From Nocardioides sp. (GTDB lineage: Bacteria > Actinomycetota > Actinomycetes > Propionibacteriales > Nocardioidaceae), in contig JBAOIH010000001.1 in NCBI GenBank assembly GCA_037045645.1, positions 1,178,001 through 1,242,000 of the forward strand: 64,000 bases of DNA. Reading direction: 5' to 3'. Under the pieces are notes generated by a model. That model had not been told where the DNA came from and searched no databases. It was given only the letters and a program-made list of their open reading frames with translations. The position numbers and the translations under genes are program-made. Shown in pieces: positions 41,151 through 50,479 of the stretch. Position 1 is the first letter of the stretch, and each line of letters begins with the position of its first letter.

Positions 41151-43198
41151 GGCAGTGCGATGTCGTTGTCGGCCGCGAGTGCGGGGCACAACGTCGGCGC
41201 GACGCCGACTCCGGGGCGTACGGACACGAGCGTCTGCTCGTCGACTCCCGCCTCGGTCCACGGACTGGTGAACGTCCGGTGCTGCACCAGCCAGTCGTCG
41301 GACCATTCCTGGGCCGGCAGGTAGCCGACGAAACCGCCCGGTGCCGAGGAGAGTTCCAGCACGCCCAGGGAAGGCTCACCGCGCAAGCCGACCCGCATCA
41401 CCTGTTCGGGTGCGGGCTGGAAGGGGGCGCCGTTGATGCGGCCGTCCTCGTTGGCGAACACCAGCCAGGCGAATCCGTCGCGACGCGTACGCAAGAGCAC
41501 CTCGCGCTGCTCGGGACCGTCTGACTCGAAGAGCAGCGTCTCGCCATCCTTCAAGGGATCGGGGAAGCGCACCTCCAGCACCTGGTTGCGCTGCTCCACG
41601 ACCGACCACGCCTCATCCTCGCGCCCGGTGCCGAGGTAGAGGGCATCGCAGTCGCCCACGATCAGCAGTTCGTCGGCACGGCCGGTCTCGGGAAGTTCCT
41701 CGGCGGTCGTGATGATGCGCGACAGGCCACTCTCCCGACCGCCGCTGATGTCGTTTTGCCACGACACATAACGGGCCAGTTTCTCGCCCTGATACTGCGT
41801 CGCGGCTTCGGTGAGTCCGACCGCGCTGTTGGCGACCATGCCGAAGGCGACGCCCGCCGCCACGACGCCACCGAGGCCGACCGCGCGGGCGCGAGAACGG
41901 CGCGCCAGCGGCGCGACCCAGGCCCAGAGCGCGATCAGCGTCCCCAGGGCCAGGGCGGGCACGAACTCACTGGTGTAGCGGTAGGCGAAGTAGCCGTACG
42001 CCATCACGCCGCCGGTCATCAGGAAACCGGCCAGCGCGGGAGCACGCAGTGACCGCAGTGCCTCACCGCGCGGATGCGAGCCGGTCGGACGCAAGATCAC
42101 CGGCAGCGCGGTGAGAGCGAGCAGCAAGAACAGCGGCATGAACATGGTGACGCTGCCGGTGCGATAGGCCTGGTCGATGAAGGCGCCGTATCCGTCGGGG
42201 GCGTGGGCGGGCAGCGTGATCCACGGGAAGTAGTCCACGAACCTGATCCCGAGACCGAAGTACGCCACCAGTGCGGGCACGAAGAACTGCAGTCCGGTGA
42301 TCGAACCACCGTTGACGCGCAAGGCCTCTCGGCGGTGCTCGTTGACCTCGGTCCAGACCTGGTTCTCCAGCGGGAACATGAAGGGGTGACCGAACTTCAT
42401 CATGTTCACCGCGATTCCGGCGGCCAGGGGGATCAACGCGGCCGCCAGCGCCCAGGGGGCCCAGGAGCGCAGGTGCGTGTTCGTGCGTCCCCACCGCATC
42501 CACGCGGCGAGCAGCAGCACTGCCAGGCAGACGCCCCAGCCCCCGGTCGTACGCGTCCAGGCAGCGCCGAGCGCGCAGGCGCCGAGCCAGGCGAAATGCC
42601 TGGGGTCGGGCTCGCGGACGACTCGGATCATCCAGTACATCGCGGCGACCACGAGCGCGCTCTGCCACAGGTAGACCTCGTGATAGACCCAGGGCAGGGC
42701 GGCGTCGAAGGTCAAGACGGTGCCGCCGGTCAGTCCGGCGATGATCAAGAAGGCCAGCGCAGCGTCGGTGCGGGTGACCGGCTCGTCACCTCGCAACAGG
42801 TCGCGGATCAGCCAGCACAGCCGCGAGACGAAGACCGCCAGCACCAGCCAGGCCAAGAACATCGACGTCACCGTCAGTTGGCCGTTGAATTGATCGGTCA
42901 CGAGCAGCATCGGGATCCGCAGTAGCGCCGGGAACGGCCCGAAATACATGTACGTGTGGCCGTCGGGCTGGACGAATCCTTCGATGCTCAGTGAGCCGTC
43001 GGGCACCCAGAGATGGCCGTCGAGGAACGCCTTGGCCTGGGTCTCGAAGAAATTGGCCGCATACCCGATCGCGGTCGGACTGCGTCCGACGTCTCGGGTG
43101 TAGTTGAGCAGCGCGCCGACGAAGACGAGTCCACCGAGCAACGCGCCGCCCACACTGCTCAGGGTGATCAGCCGTGGGGGCGTCTGGCTGGAGCTCAA
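41147..43198 (-). CDS. Large membrane protein, GT-C/GT39-like
   Basis: A 683-residue protein: about twelve helices over the first 470 residues, then an extracytoplasmic domain of about 200 residues. An early outer loop has WVPDGSLSIEGFVQPDG and GHTYMYFGPFPALLRIP, as in polyprenyl-phosphate-dependent sugar transferases, but no metal-binding DD or DE motif is certain. TTG 43198 is the most likely start: it overlaps the previous stop as TTGA and has GGAG five bases upstream; GTG 43153 is an alternative. It lies in a three-gene run with a GT2 fusion and a GT4. Confidence 0.8.
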   Translation of the reverse strand: MSSSQTPPRLITLSSVGGALLGGLVFVGALLNYTRDVGRSPTAIGYAANFFETQAKAFLDGHLWVPDGSLSIEGFVQPDGHTYMYFGPFPALLRIPMLLVTDQFNGQLTVTSMFLAWLVLAVFVSRLCWLIRDLLRGDEPVTRTDAALAFLIIAGLTGGTVLTFDAALPWVYHEVYLWQSALVVAAMYWMIRVVREPDPRHFAWLGACALGAAWTRTTGGWGVCLAVLLLAAWMRWGRTNTHLRSWAPWALAAALIPLAAGIAVNMMKFGHPFMFPLENQVWTEVNEHRREALRVNGGSITGLQFFVPALVAYFGLGIRFVDYFPWITLPAHAPDGYGAFIDQAYRTGSVTMFMPLFLLLALTALPVILRPTGSHPRGEALRSLRAPALAGFLMTGGVMAYGYFAYRYTSEFVPALALGTLIALWAWVAPLARRSRARAVGLGGVVAAGVAFGMVANSAVGLTEAATQYQGEKLARYVSWQNDISGGRESGLSRIITTAEELPETGRADELLIVGDCDALYLGTGREDEAWSVVEQRNQVLEVRFPDPLKDGETLLFESDGPEQREVLLRTRRDGFAWLVFANEDGRINGAPFQPAPEQVMRVGLRGEPSLGVLELSSAPGGFVGYLPAQEWSDDWLVQHRTFTSPWTEAGVDEQTLVSVRPGVGVAPTLCPALAADNDIALP

Positions 43199-44649
43199 AT
43201 GCGCTCCAGCCGGTAGAGGAACTGATAGCCGAACATGGTCGGCCATACCTGGGTCGCGCCGCGATCGGCCACCCCGATACCGCGAGCGATCTTGCTCAGC
43301 GCGGTCTGGCCGCCTCGATCCAAGACGTCGACGGGGGAACCTACGACGTCGCGTTCGGCGATGTGCAGACCGCACGAGTTGACCAGGCGCTCGAAGGTGC
43401 GACGGGTGAAGAACCGGACGTGGGTGTGGTCGAGCGGTCCGCGCTGGTCGTAGTCGAAGCGCCCGAGTGCCACCTTCCCGCGCGGATACCAGTGCGCGAA
43501 GTTCGGCACCGAGACCAGGATCTCGCCGTCGTCACGCAGGTGGTCGCGAAGGTCGCGCAGCAGCAGTTCGGGGTCGACGACGTGCTCGAGGATGTCGCCG
43601 GCCACGATCAGGTCGTACGTCCCGGTGCCGTCGGGCAGGCCGTGGGTCAGGTCGGCCTCGAGGAACCCGTCGAGCAGGCGGGTGGCGTCGGGGTGGGCGA
43701 TCAGGTCGATGCCGTCGACATGGTGACCGAGTTGCTTGGCCAGGGCGCCGAAGTGGCCGTCGGAGCACCCCACGTCGAGCACCCGACCCGACTTGGCCTG
43801 CCCCAGCCAGTGCAGCAACTTGCCGTGTGAGGAGTGCGGCGACGGCTTGATCTCGTACGGATTCACGTCCGCGGCCATCGTCGACCCGCTCGGACCGGTG
43901 CCGAAGCCCATCCGCTTGGCTTTGAAGCGCAGCACGTCGGCGGTGACGTCCTTGGCGTACTTCAAGCCGTTGACGTGGCAGATCTCGTCGCCGTAGTAGG
44001 TGGGGATCGGCACCTCCAGGATCCGCTGTCCTGCCCCATGCAGACCCAAGATGATCTCGGTGTCGAAGTCGAAGTCGTTGCTGAACGAGTCCAGCTCGAT
44101 TGCGCGAAGCGCGTCGACCCGGTAGGCGCGATAGCCGCTGTGCCACTCGCTGAGCGTCAGTCCGACCAGACGGTTCTGCATCGTGGACAGGATGCGGTTG
44201 CCGACGTACTTGTACAGCGGCATCCCGCCTTCGCGGGCGCGCCCCTGCTCCATCATCCGCGAGCCGAAGACGGCGTCGGCACGTCCCTCGACCAGTGGCT
44301 GGACCAACGTCTCGATGACCTCGGGGGCGTACTGGCCGTCGCCGTGCAGCAGCACGACCACGTCGAGTCCGTGCTCCATCGCCCAGTGATAACCGGCCTT
44401 CTGGTTGCCGCCGTAGCCGAGATTCTCCGGGTGCTTGACCACGGTGATCGGAAGTTGCGAACCGGAGCGGTACGCGAGCCCGATCTCGTAGGTGTCGTCG
44501 CTGCTGGCGTCGTCGCAGACCATGATGTGGTCGACGGTCTGCGCGAAGCTGGCCGGCAGCCGATCGAGGGTCGCGGCGAGCGTGGACGCGGCGTTGTACG
44601 CGACCACGAGTACGCCGACTCGCGGGGCGCCGGACACGGCAGATGACAC
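43195..44649 (-). CDS. Fusion of GT2 glycosyltransferase and SAM methyltransferase
   Basis: A 484-residue cytoplasmic protein of two enzymes. Residues 1-240 form a dolichol-phosphate-mannose-synthase-like GT2 domain: VGVLVVAYNAASTL, VCDDASSDDT, LLHGDGQYAPEVIE, FGSRMM. After a linker (about 255-280), residues 285-430 form a class I methyltransferase: GRVLDVGCSDGHFG, DLIVAGDILEHV, LVSVPNFAHW. It may charge a lipid carrier with a sugar and methylate a glycan. GGGAGGT lies 8 bases before the GTG start. Confidence 0.9.
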   Translation of the reverse strand: MSSAVSGAPRVGVLVVAYNAASTLAATLDRLPASFAQTVDHIMVCDDASSDDTYEIGLAYRSGSQLPITVVKHPENLGYGGNQKAGYHWAMEHGLDVVVLLHGDGQYAPEVIETLVQPLVEGRADAVFGSRMMEQGRAREGGMPLYKYVGNRILSTMQNRLVGLTLSEWHSGYRAYRVDALRAIELDSFSNDFDFDTEIILGLHGAGQRILEVPIPTYYGDEICHVNGLKYAKDVTADVLRFKAKRMGFGTGPSGSTMAADVNPYEIKPSPHSSHGKLLHWLGQAKSGRVLDVGCSDGHFGALAKQLGHHVDGIDLIAHPDATRLLDGFLEADLTHGLPDGTGTYDLIVAGDILEHVVDPELLLRDLRDHLRDDGEILVSVPNFAHWYPRGKVALGRFDYDQRGPLDHTHVRFFTRRTFERLVNSCGLHIAERDVVGSPVDVLDRGGQTALSKIARGIGVADRGATQVWPTMFGYQFLYRLERI

Positions 44650-44728
44650 GAAGACTTACCTCCCTGAAGGCGCCGGCCCATGTTCCCCCGCGCGCCCGGA
44701 GCATCGTACGCGATGCCTGTGGCTCACG

Positions 44729-44734
44729 TAGGAT
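44729..44734 (+). promoter_or_regulatory. -10 box TAGGAT, leaderless 2OG oxygenase
   Basis: TAGGAT ends 7 bases before ATG 44742. The divergent GT2 fusion gene instead has a ribosome binding site. Confidence 0.55.
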
Positions 44735-44741
44735 TCGCTCC

Positions 44742-45617
44742 ATGACTTCGTCCCCGGCAGCCGAGAGCACAGCCCGCTCCACCCTCGTGGACTACGACCG
44801 GCTCACCGCTGACCTCGATCGCAAGCGCGCGGAGTACGCGGCGGCGCAGCCGTTTCCCCACATGGTCTTCGACGACGTGCTCTTCCCCGAGGTGTTCCAA
44901 CAGGCGTCGGGGGAGTTCCCCGGCATCAAGGACGAGTTCTGGAAGGGCTACCTGCACGTCAACGAGACGAAGTACTCCAACACCGTGCCCGACAGTTGGG
45001 GGCCGGAACTCCAGGCCGTCGCACGCGAATTGTGCTCCGACCGCTTCGTGAAGTTCCTCGGTGACCTGACCGGGATCGACAACATGATGGCCGACTGGTC
45101 GATGGACGGCGGGGGCCTGCACCAGACGTTGCGTGGCGGACACCTCAACATCCACGCGGACTTCTCGACGCACCACGACCACGAGGATTGGGCTCGCCGG
45201 GTCAACATCCTGCTCTACCTCAACCGCGAGTGGCACGACGACTGGGGCGGCAAGTTGGAGTTGTGGGACAAGGACATGACCGCCTGCCAGGGCACCGTGA
45301 CACCGGCGGGCAACCGGATGCTGGTCTTCACCACCACGCTCGACAGTTTCCACGGCCACCCCGACGGGCTCACCTGCCCGCCGGAGGAGGCCCGTCGCTC
45401 GATGGCGCTGTACTACTTCACCCAGGAGCAGCAGGCCGTACGCCGCTCCACCAACTACCGCGCTCGGCCGCAGGACGGCATGAAGAAGGTCGCGATCGGC
45501 GCCGATCGGATCGCCGTCGACGTGTACGACCGGATGAAGCGCAAGCTGGGTGTCAGCGACGAGAGCGTGCAGAAGGTGCTCGCTCGCGTCGACAAGTTGC
45601 GTCGCCGCAAGGGCTGA
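44742..45617 (+). CDS. 2OG-Fe(II) oxygenase (prolyl 4-hydroxylase-like)
   Basis: A 291-residue non-heme iron dioxygenase using 2-oxoglutarate; substrate unknown. The double-stranded beta-helix shows the HxD pair in HLNIHADFSTHHDHED, WGGKLELWDKD, the distal histidine in LDSFHGHPDGL and the arginine for 2-oxoglutarate in ARRSMALYYF. A basic C-terminal tail (VDKLRRRKG) follows. Placed among glycan genes, it may hydroxylate a sugar, lipid or protein of the envelope. Four bases separate its stop from the convergent acyltransferase. Confidence 0.88.
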   Translation: MTSSPAAESTARSTLVDYDRLTADLDRKRAEYAAAQPFPHMVFDDVLFPEVFQQASGEFPGIKDEFWKGYLHVNETKYSNTVPDSWGPELQAVARELCSDRFVKFLGDLTGIDNMMADWSMDGGGLHQTLRGGHLNIHADFSTHHDHEDWARRVNILLYLNREWHDDWGGKLELWDKDMTACQGTVTPAGNRMLVFTTTLDSFHGHPDGLTCPPEEARRSMALYYFTQEQQAVRRSTNYRARPQDGMKKVAIGADRIAVDVYDRMKRKLGVSDESVQKVLARVDKLRRRKG

Positions 45618-45621
45618 CCCT

Positions 45622-46893
45622 TCAGCGGCGCGGGTCTCCCGCGCCGTCCGGGGGCACCTCGGCGGTGAGATCCTCGGCGTCCAACTCCAAGTAGTCGTCG
45701 TCGGAGGCCGCGGCCTTCGTGCGCTTCGCGCGCGCTGCCTTGAGCCGACCCGTCGCGAGCGTGCGCAGACCCGGCAGCAGCCCGGCCGAGAACACCGACC
45801 ACGAGTCCGAGGACAACCACTTCACGAGCGGTCGCTCGATAAGCCGCTGCACGATCAGCGCCAGCACCGCCATGACCAGGTAGCCCACGATCACGCGGGT
45901 CGTGTCGGACCAGTCGGGGTAGTTGCGCGAGATGTACCAGAACACCGGGTAGTGCCACACGTACAGCGCGAAGGAGTACTCGCCCAGCCGCACCAGCCAC
46001 CGGTTGGTGAGCAGCCCATTGATCAGCATCGGTGGCTCACCGAGCGCGATCATGGCGACCAAGGCGGCCAACAGCACGGCGAGCACCAGACTCCAGATGG
46101 TGAAGAAGCCGGTCTTGTTCACACCCCACATCAGCGGGATCAGCGCCACGAAACAGGCCAGGGCGATCTCTCGCGCGTACGGGCGAAGGCGCTCCAGCCA
46201 CGGCATCGCCACGGCTGCTGCGGCTCCCCACAGCAGCCCGTCGGCGCGGGTGTGGATGCGGATCAGGGCGGCTGACTCGGACTCGGTCACGAAGACATCG
46301 CGGCGGAAGATGTAGACCACGATCGCGGCTGCGGTGAACAGCACGAACAGGGGAACTCGCCGACCACGGAGCAAAAAGACGGCCAGCGCGATCATGCCCA
46401 CGACCCAGATGTCGGTGCAGACGTACCAGAGATGGCCCAGGTCGGGGCGCGCGAAGAAGGCCTGCTCGCGCAGATAGCCGTTCCAGGTGTAGGTCACGAT
46501 GTGCCAGGCAGATGCGCGGGTATCGCTTTGCCGGTAGGTCTCCATGTTGGCGTCAATGGCGGTGAGCACCAGCACGAAGATGACCAGGGGATAGACCTGG
46601 CCGGAGATCCGGATCCAGCGGCGGACGAAGAAGATCGCCGGGCGTACCTGACCACGTGATTCGACCTCGCGCAGCAGCGCCCGCGTGGCCAAGAAACCGC
46701 CGATGGCGAAGAAGTACGCCACCGCATAGTTGCCACTGGTCATCAGGACCCGACCAGGACCCTCGTCGGGCATCTGCGTCAACACCCACGTATGCGAGAG
46801 CACGACCAGCGCGATCGCGATGCCCCTCAACCCGTCGAGCGCAAGCAGCCTGGGCCGAGTGGCTGGAGCAGCCGAAGTGGTCGTGGAACTCAT
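45622..46893 (-). CDS. Acyltransferase family 3 membrane protein
   Basis: A 423-residue protein with ten or so helices that should acetylate or acylate surface sugars. The family start RLLALDGLRGIAIALVVLSH carries the conserved DGLRG and histidine. The arrangement FFAIGGFLATRALL is the second family motif. A cytoplasmic tail of about 65 residues rich in Lys, Ala and Asp closes the protein. No extracellular SGNH domain is fused to it. Confidence 0.9.
   Translation of the reverse strand: MSSTTTSAAPATRPRLLALDGLRGIAIALVVLSHTWVLTQMPDEGPGRVLMTSGNYAVAYFFAIGGFLATRALLREVESRGQVRPAIFFVRRWIRISGQVYPLVIFVLVLTAIDANMETYRQSDTRASAWHIVTYTWNGYLREQAFFARPDLGHLWYVCTDIWVVGMIALAVFLLRGRRVPLFVLFTAAAIVVYIFRRDVFVTESESAALIRIHTRADGLLWGAAAAVAMPWLERLRPYAREIALACFVALIPLMWGVNKTGFFTIWSLVLAVLLAALVAMIALGEPPMLINGLLTNRWLVRLGEYSFALYVWHYPVFWYISRNYPDWSDTTRVIVGYLVMAVLALIVQRLIERPLVKWLSSDSWSVFSAGLLPGLRTLATGRLKAARAKRTKAAASDDDYLELDAEDLTAEVPPDGAGDPRR
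45626..45646 (+). terminator. Hairpin terminator inside the convergent gene's end
   Basis: CGGCGCGGG TCT CCCGCGCCG, a 9-bp perfect GC stem, begins 8 bases after the 2OG oxygenase stop and lies in the last codons of the acyltransferase. Confidence 0.6.
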
Positions 46894-46899
46894 GGGCGC

Positions 46900-46905
46900 A
46901 CTCTA
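46900..46905 (-). promoter_or_regulatory. -10 box TAGAGT, leaderless acyltransferase gene
   Basis: TAGAGT on the minus strand ends 6 bases before ATG 46893. Confidence 0.55.
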
Positions 46906-46951
46906 GAACGACGCGTGTCACAAGGTTGCTACTCGTGCGTCAAGGTGCTGC

Positions 46952-46957
46952 TACTGT
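46952..46957 (+). promoter_or_regulatory. Possible -10 box TACTGT for the DUF3068 gene
   Basis: TACTGT lies 34 bases before GTG 46992; the gene has GGGAGGT as ribosome binding site. Confidence 0.35.
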
Positions 46958-46991
46958 TCGCGCACGCGCACCACATACTGGGAGGTCAGCA

Positions 46992-47885
46992 GTGCGGAAG
47001 TTGGGTATGTTCCTCGGGTTGCTCGGGGGATTCCTCGTCATGCTCGCCCTGTTGGCGAAGTTCTATGCGACCGATCAGTTGATGAAGACGCCGCTAAACG
47101 TCGACACCACCACTCGTCTGTCCGGTGAGGCGGCTCTCGGCAGCGATGCACCGATGCCGGTCAAGGTCACCAGCATCACCCGCACCGACTCGGAGAAGTC
47201 CACGGACAAGGTAGTCGTCTGGACCAACTCGTCGTGCGTCGTGCGTGACGAGGGCGATGTTCCCGACTGTGTCTCGGCCGACGACCCGCAGGACCGGTTG
47301 ATCACCGCCAGCGAGGATGATTTCGCCTCCGACCGGATCACCGGCATGGCCGTCAATGATCCGAAACTGGTCCCGGCCAGTGCCGGCGAGAAGTCCGGAC
47401 TGGTCAACAAGTGGCCCTTCAACTCGGAGAAGAAGACCTACCCCTACTGGGACGCCAGCGTGGGCGAGGCGGTTGACGCCAAGTTCGACGGCGAGGCCAC
47501 GATGGACGGGTTGAAGGTCTACAAGTACAAGGTCACCGTCGACAAGGCGCCGATCGAAGTGACCGACGGCGTGAACGGCTTCTACACCACCGAGAAGATC
47601 ATCACGGTGGAGCCGCTGACCGGCTCGATCATCAACCAGCAGGAGCACCAGGTCCGCGTCGACACCGAGGGCAACAACTTCATCACCCTCGACATCGCGT
47701 TCACCGATGACCAGTTGAAGACCAGCCTCAAGGACACCAAGGCCAACGTCTCCAGCCTCAACATCATCCGCCAGAAGGTCCCGCTCTTCGGGCTGATCCT
47801 GGGCATCCCCGCGTTGCTGGCCGGTGTCTTCTTGGCGACGCGCCGCAAGGACGAGGATGACGACTACGACGAGACGGATGTGTGA
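46992..47885 (+). CDS. DUF3068 (PorA-like) membrane-anchored protein
   Basis: A 297-residue protein with an N-terminal helix (FLGLLGGFLVMLALLAKFY), a large outer beta-rich domain with a cysteine pair in WTNSSCVV and DVPDCVS, and a C-terminal helix (LFGLILGIPALLAGVFLA) followed by an acidic tail DEDDDYDETDV. The pattern fits the DUF3068 / porin PorA family of actinobacteria; a pore has not been shown. GGGAGGT is 5 bases before the GTG. It overlaps the next gene as GTGA. Confidence 0.84.
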   Translation: MRKLGMFLGLLGGFLVMLALLAKFYATDQLMKTPLNVDTTTRLSGEAALGSDAPMPVKVTSITRTDSEKSTDKVVVWTNSSCVVRDEGDVPDCVSADDPQDRLITASEDDFASDRITGMAVNDPKLVPASAGEKSGLVNKWPFNSEKKTYPYWDASVGEAVDAKFDGEATMDGLKVYKYKVTVDKAPIEVTDGVNGFYTTEKIITVEPLTGSIINQQEHQVRVDTEGNNFITLDIAFTDDQLKTSLKDTKANVSSLNIIRQKVPLFGLILGIPALLAGVFLATRRKDEDDDYDETDV

Positions 47886-49615
47886 GCGACTCCGCTCACC
47901 CTCCTCGCTCGGCCCTCACCGCTCTGCGTGAGCGGGGGAGTCGCAGCACCTGGATCCGCAACTGGCGAGCGTGGCTGCCTGCAGCCATGCTCGCCGTTGC
48001 TGTGCTGGCGCAGGGCATCTTCTTGGGTCGCATCGCCAACACGCTCTACTTCTTGTGGGGCGATGACGATGACTTCCTGCTGGAGCGCGGCACCGTCACC
48101 GGTGTCGACAAGGGTTGGTGGGCCCCGCACGACGACCACTGGTCGACCGGCACGATCCTGATCTACCGGGCCTTGTTCGCGGTGTTCGGCCTACGGACCT
48201 ACCTGCCCTACGGTCTGGTGCCGATCCTGATGCACCTGGCGCTGGGTGTCGTGTTGTATCTGCTGCTCGTACGCCTGGGGACGGCCCGCTGGCAGGCGTT
48301 GGGCCCCGCTCTGATCGTGGTCACGCTCGGCGCGGGTGGCGGCGCCATCTTGTGGAGCGTCACGATGGGCAGCATCGGTGCCGTCCTGCTGGGCTTCCTC
48401 GCGGTCTATGTCGCCGCCGGGCGTGACACGGTCGACTCCGCGCTGCGTCCGATGTGGATCCTCCTGGTCATCGCCTTGACCCTGTCAGGGGTCGGCATCA
48501 CAGCGGTCGCGTTCGCCACCGCGTTCGCCACCTTCCGCTGGGGGTGGCGCGCGGGGGCACGCGTCATGTCCGTGCCGCTGGTCATCTTCGTGGTGTGGTT
48601 CGTCTTCTTCGGCTGGGGCGGAGTCAAGGAGAAACTCGACACCTGGGCGTACGCCGACGTGCCCGACATGCTGGCCGAGGCGATGACGACGCATCTGCAG
48701 CGACTCTTCGTCTTCCCCGGTTCGGGGTTGGTCGCGCTGCTGGTGCTGGTGGGCGTGGTGTTGTTCGTACGCGAAACACCATGGCCGCTGCGGCAATTAG
48801 GACTTGCGGGCGTGCTGACCGCGTTCTTCCAGATCACGCTCGCCGGCATCACTCGCCCCTCGTTCGGGATCAGCAACTTCGAGTTGTCGCGCTACGGCTA
48901 CTTCACCTGCGTCTTCCTGGCGCCGGCGATGGCGATCCTGATCGGGCTGATCTGGCCGCGGATCGCGCAACCGCGCTGGGTGGCGGCGGTGCTGGCCGTG
49001 TGGTTGCTCGCCGCGATCATGATCAACGGCCAGCGCCTCTTCCACCAGGAGCAGTCCACCCGGGAACTGATCTCCGGGCAGAACCCCGGCCTGCTCAAGG
49101 GCATCCGCAAGGCGGCCCAGCAGGGCCAGCCCGTGCTCACCCAAGCCGGCTGCGACTTCTTGACCTTCCGGTTCCGAGCCGATCTCATCGCCCGCGAAGA
49201 GATGTGGTCCAAGCTGCCCGCAGGCGAGCCCACCGAGCAGGACCTGGTCAACGCCGAAGGGTGGTACTTCGTCGGCGTCGACCAGGAGCAGCAACTCCCG
49301 GTCGAGATGGCGCCCCGCCTGGAGTTCGGCGACGGATGGAGCCGCGACACCAGGCTCAAGAAGGGCTGCGCCACGTACAAGGCACTGGGGGACAAGCCCG
49401 AGCTGGCACTGGCGGCGTACGGCGCGGGCGCGCAGACCGGCATCCTCGGCCCGACCGCAAAGATGACCACGGTGCTGGAGCGCGACGGTGTAGTGGGCCC
49501 TTCGCGTGATTGGGAAGTCGATCCACGCACCACGACGTTCGTCGGCACGTCCGCGCACGAGGCGACCTTGCGCGTCACCCTGCACGCGCCAGGTGACTAC
49601 TACATCTGCACCTGA
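47882..49615 (+). CDS. Polytopic membrane protein, GT-C-like
   Basis: A 577-residue protein with about eleven helices to residue 400, then a soluble outer part with three cysteines. The first outer loop has LYFLWGDDDDFLLERG followed by WWAPHDDHWSTG, an acidic site resembling GT-C transferases, although no family can be named with certainty. Paired with the DUF3068 gene by a 4-bp overlap. Only one base separates its stop from the convergent methyltransferase. Confidence 0.78.
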   Translation: MSDSAHPPRSALTALRERGSRSTWIRNWRAWLPAAMLAVAVLAQGIFLGRIANTLYFLWGDDDDFLLERGTVTGVDKGWWAPHDDHWSTGTILIYRALFAVFGLRTYLPYGLVPILMHLALGVVLYLLLVRLGTARWQALGPALIVVTLGAGGGAILWSVTMGSIGAVLLGFLAVYVAAGRDTVDSALRPMWILLVIALTLSGVGITAVAFATAFATFRWGWRAGARVMSVPLVIFVVWFVFFGWGGVKEKLDTWAYADVPDMLAEAMTTHLQRLFVFPGSGLVALLVLVGVVLFVRETPWPLRQLGLAGVLTAFFQITLAGITRPSFGISNFELSRYGYFTCVFLAPAMAILIGLIWPRIAQPRWVAAVLAVWLLAAIMINGQRLFHQEQSTRELISGQNPGLLKGIRKAAQQGQPVLTQAGCDFLTFRFRADLIAREEMWSKLPAGEPTEQDLVNAEGWYFVGVDQEQQLPVEMAPRLEFGDGWSRDTRLKKGCATYKALGDKPELALAAYGAGAQTGILGPTAKMTTVLERDGVVGPSRDWEVDPRTTTFVGTSAHEATLRVTLHAPGDYYICT

Positions 49616-49616
49616 G

Positions 49617-50432
49617 TCAGCCGCGCGCCAGATCGGCGACGTAGATCGCCGATCCCGGCGTCAGGAGCCCGCGCGTACGCGACCAGCCGCCCCAGTCCCG
49701 GTCGAGCGCCTCCGGCCATTCGGGTTCCACGAGATCACGCAGCAGGAACCCCGCCGCGGCGAGAGCGCGTACCCAATCGCCGAGGGTGCGGTGATGCTCG
49801 ACGTACGACACCAGGCCGGTCGCCTCATCGACCTCGACATAGGGATTGCGGTCCCAATAGGACTGGCTCGCCGTCAGACCCTCCTCGCCCGGGTCGTCGG
49901 GGAACATCCAGCGCGTCGGGTGGGTGATGGAGAAGGCGAAGCGTCCTCCTGGTGTGAGCACGCGCGCGACCTCACGTACGAGCGCGTCGGCGTCGGCGAC
50001 GAACTGCAGTGCGCCGAACGCGGAGAAGACGACGTCGAAGGCGTCCTCGGCGAATGGAAGTTGCGCCGCGGTGCCCAGCACGGCGGGCACCGTCACGCTC
50101 GTGGCGTCGTCGAGTCGCAGACTGTGCTGGAGTTGGCGATGCGACAAGTCGAGCCCGACGGCGAAGGCACCGCGCGCGGTCAACCAGCGGGCGCACTGCC
50201 CCGCGCCGGAGCCGATCTCCAAGATGCTGCGACCGCGTGGGTCACCCAGGACGCCCAGGTCGTCCTCGCGAGTCCCCTCGGGTCCCCACAGGAAGCCGAC
50301 ATCGCCGAGGAACTCGCCGTGCGTGGACTGGTATTCGTCGGCGTAACGATCCCAGTCGGGGCCGTTGGCGCGACGTGACTCGTCTTCGGACACGGGACGA
50401 CGCTCGACCCTGAGAGCCGGCTGCTCTTGCAC
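49617..50432 (-). CDS. Class I SAM-dependent methyltransferase
   Basis: A 271-residue methyltransferase of unknown substrate. The SAM loop is ILEIGSGAGQCARWL, the acidic strand AVGLDLSHRQL, and the third motif DVVFSAFGALQFV with VLTPGGRFAFSI. A leaderless GTG start is preceded by a -10 box. A stem GATCGGCGA / TCGCCGATC (49631-49654) in its last codons could end transcripts arriving from the other side. Confidence 0.88.
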   Translation of the reverse strand: MQEQPALRVERRPVSEDESRRANGPDWDRYADEYQSTHGEFLGDVGFLWGPEGTREDDLGVLGDPRGRSILEIGSGAGQCARWLTARGAFAVGLDLSHRQLQHSLRLDDATSVTVPAVLGTAAQLPFAEDAFDVVFSAFGALQFVADADALVREVARVLTPGGRFAFSITHPTRWMFPDDPGEEGLTASQSYWDRNPYVEVDEATGLVSYVEHHRTLGDWVRALAAAGFLLRDLVEPEWPEALDRDWGGWSRTRGLLTPGSAIYVADLARG

Positions 50433-50438
50433 GGACCG

Positions 50439-50444
50439 AACCTA
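50439..50444 (-). promoter_or_regulatory. -10 box TAGGTT, leaderless methyltransferase
   Basis: TAGGTT on the minus strand ends 6 bases before GTG 50432. It stands 23 bases from the divergent -10 box of the MoxR gene. Confidence 0.55.
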
Positions 50445-50467
50445 CTCGGTCGAGGATCGATGCCCCC

Positions 50468-50473
50468 TACGAT
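50468..50473 (+). promoter_or_regulatory. -10 box TACGAT, leaderless moxR operon
   Basis: TACGAT ends 6 bases before ATG 50480; this favours that ATG over the GTG two codons earlier. Confidence 0.55.
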
Positions 50474-50479
50474 GTGCGC

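Noticed and set aside
46656..46991. N-terminal extension of the DUF3068 protein.
   Set aside because: Antisense to the acyltransferase gene and its promoter; GGGAGGT marks GTG 46992.
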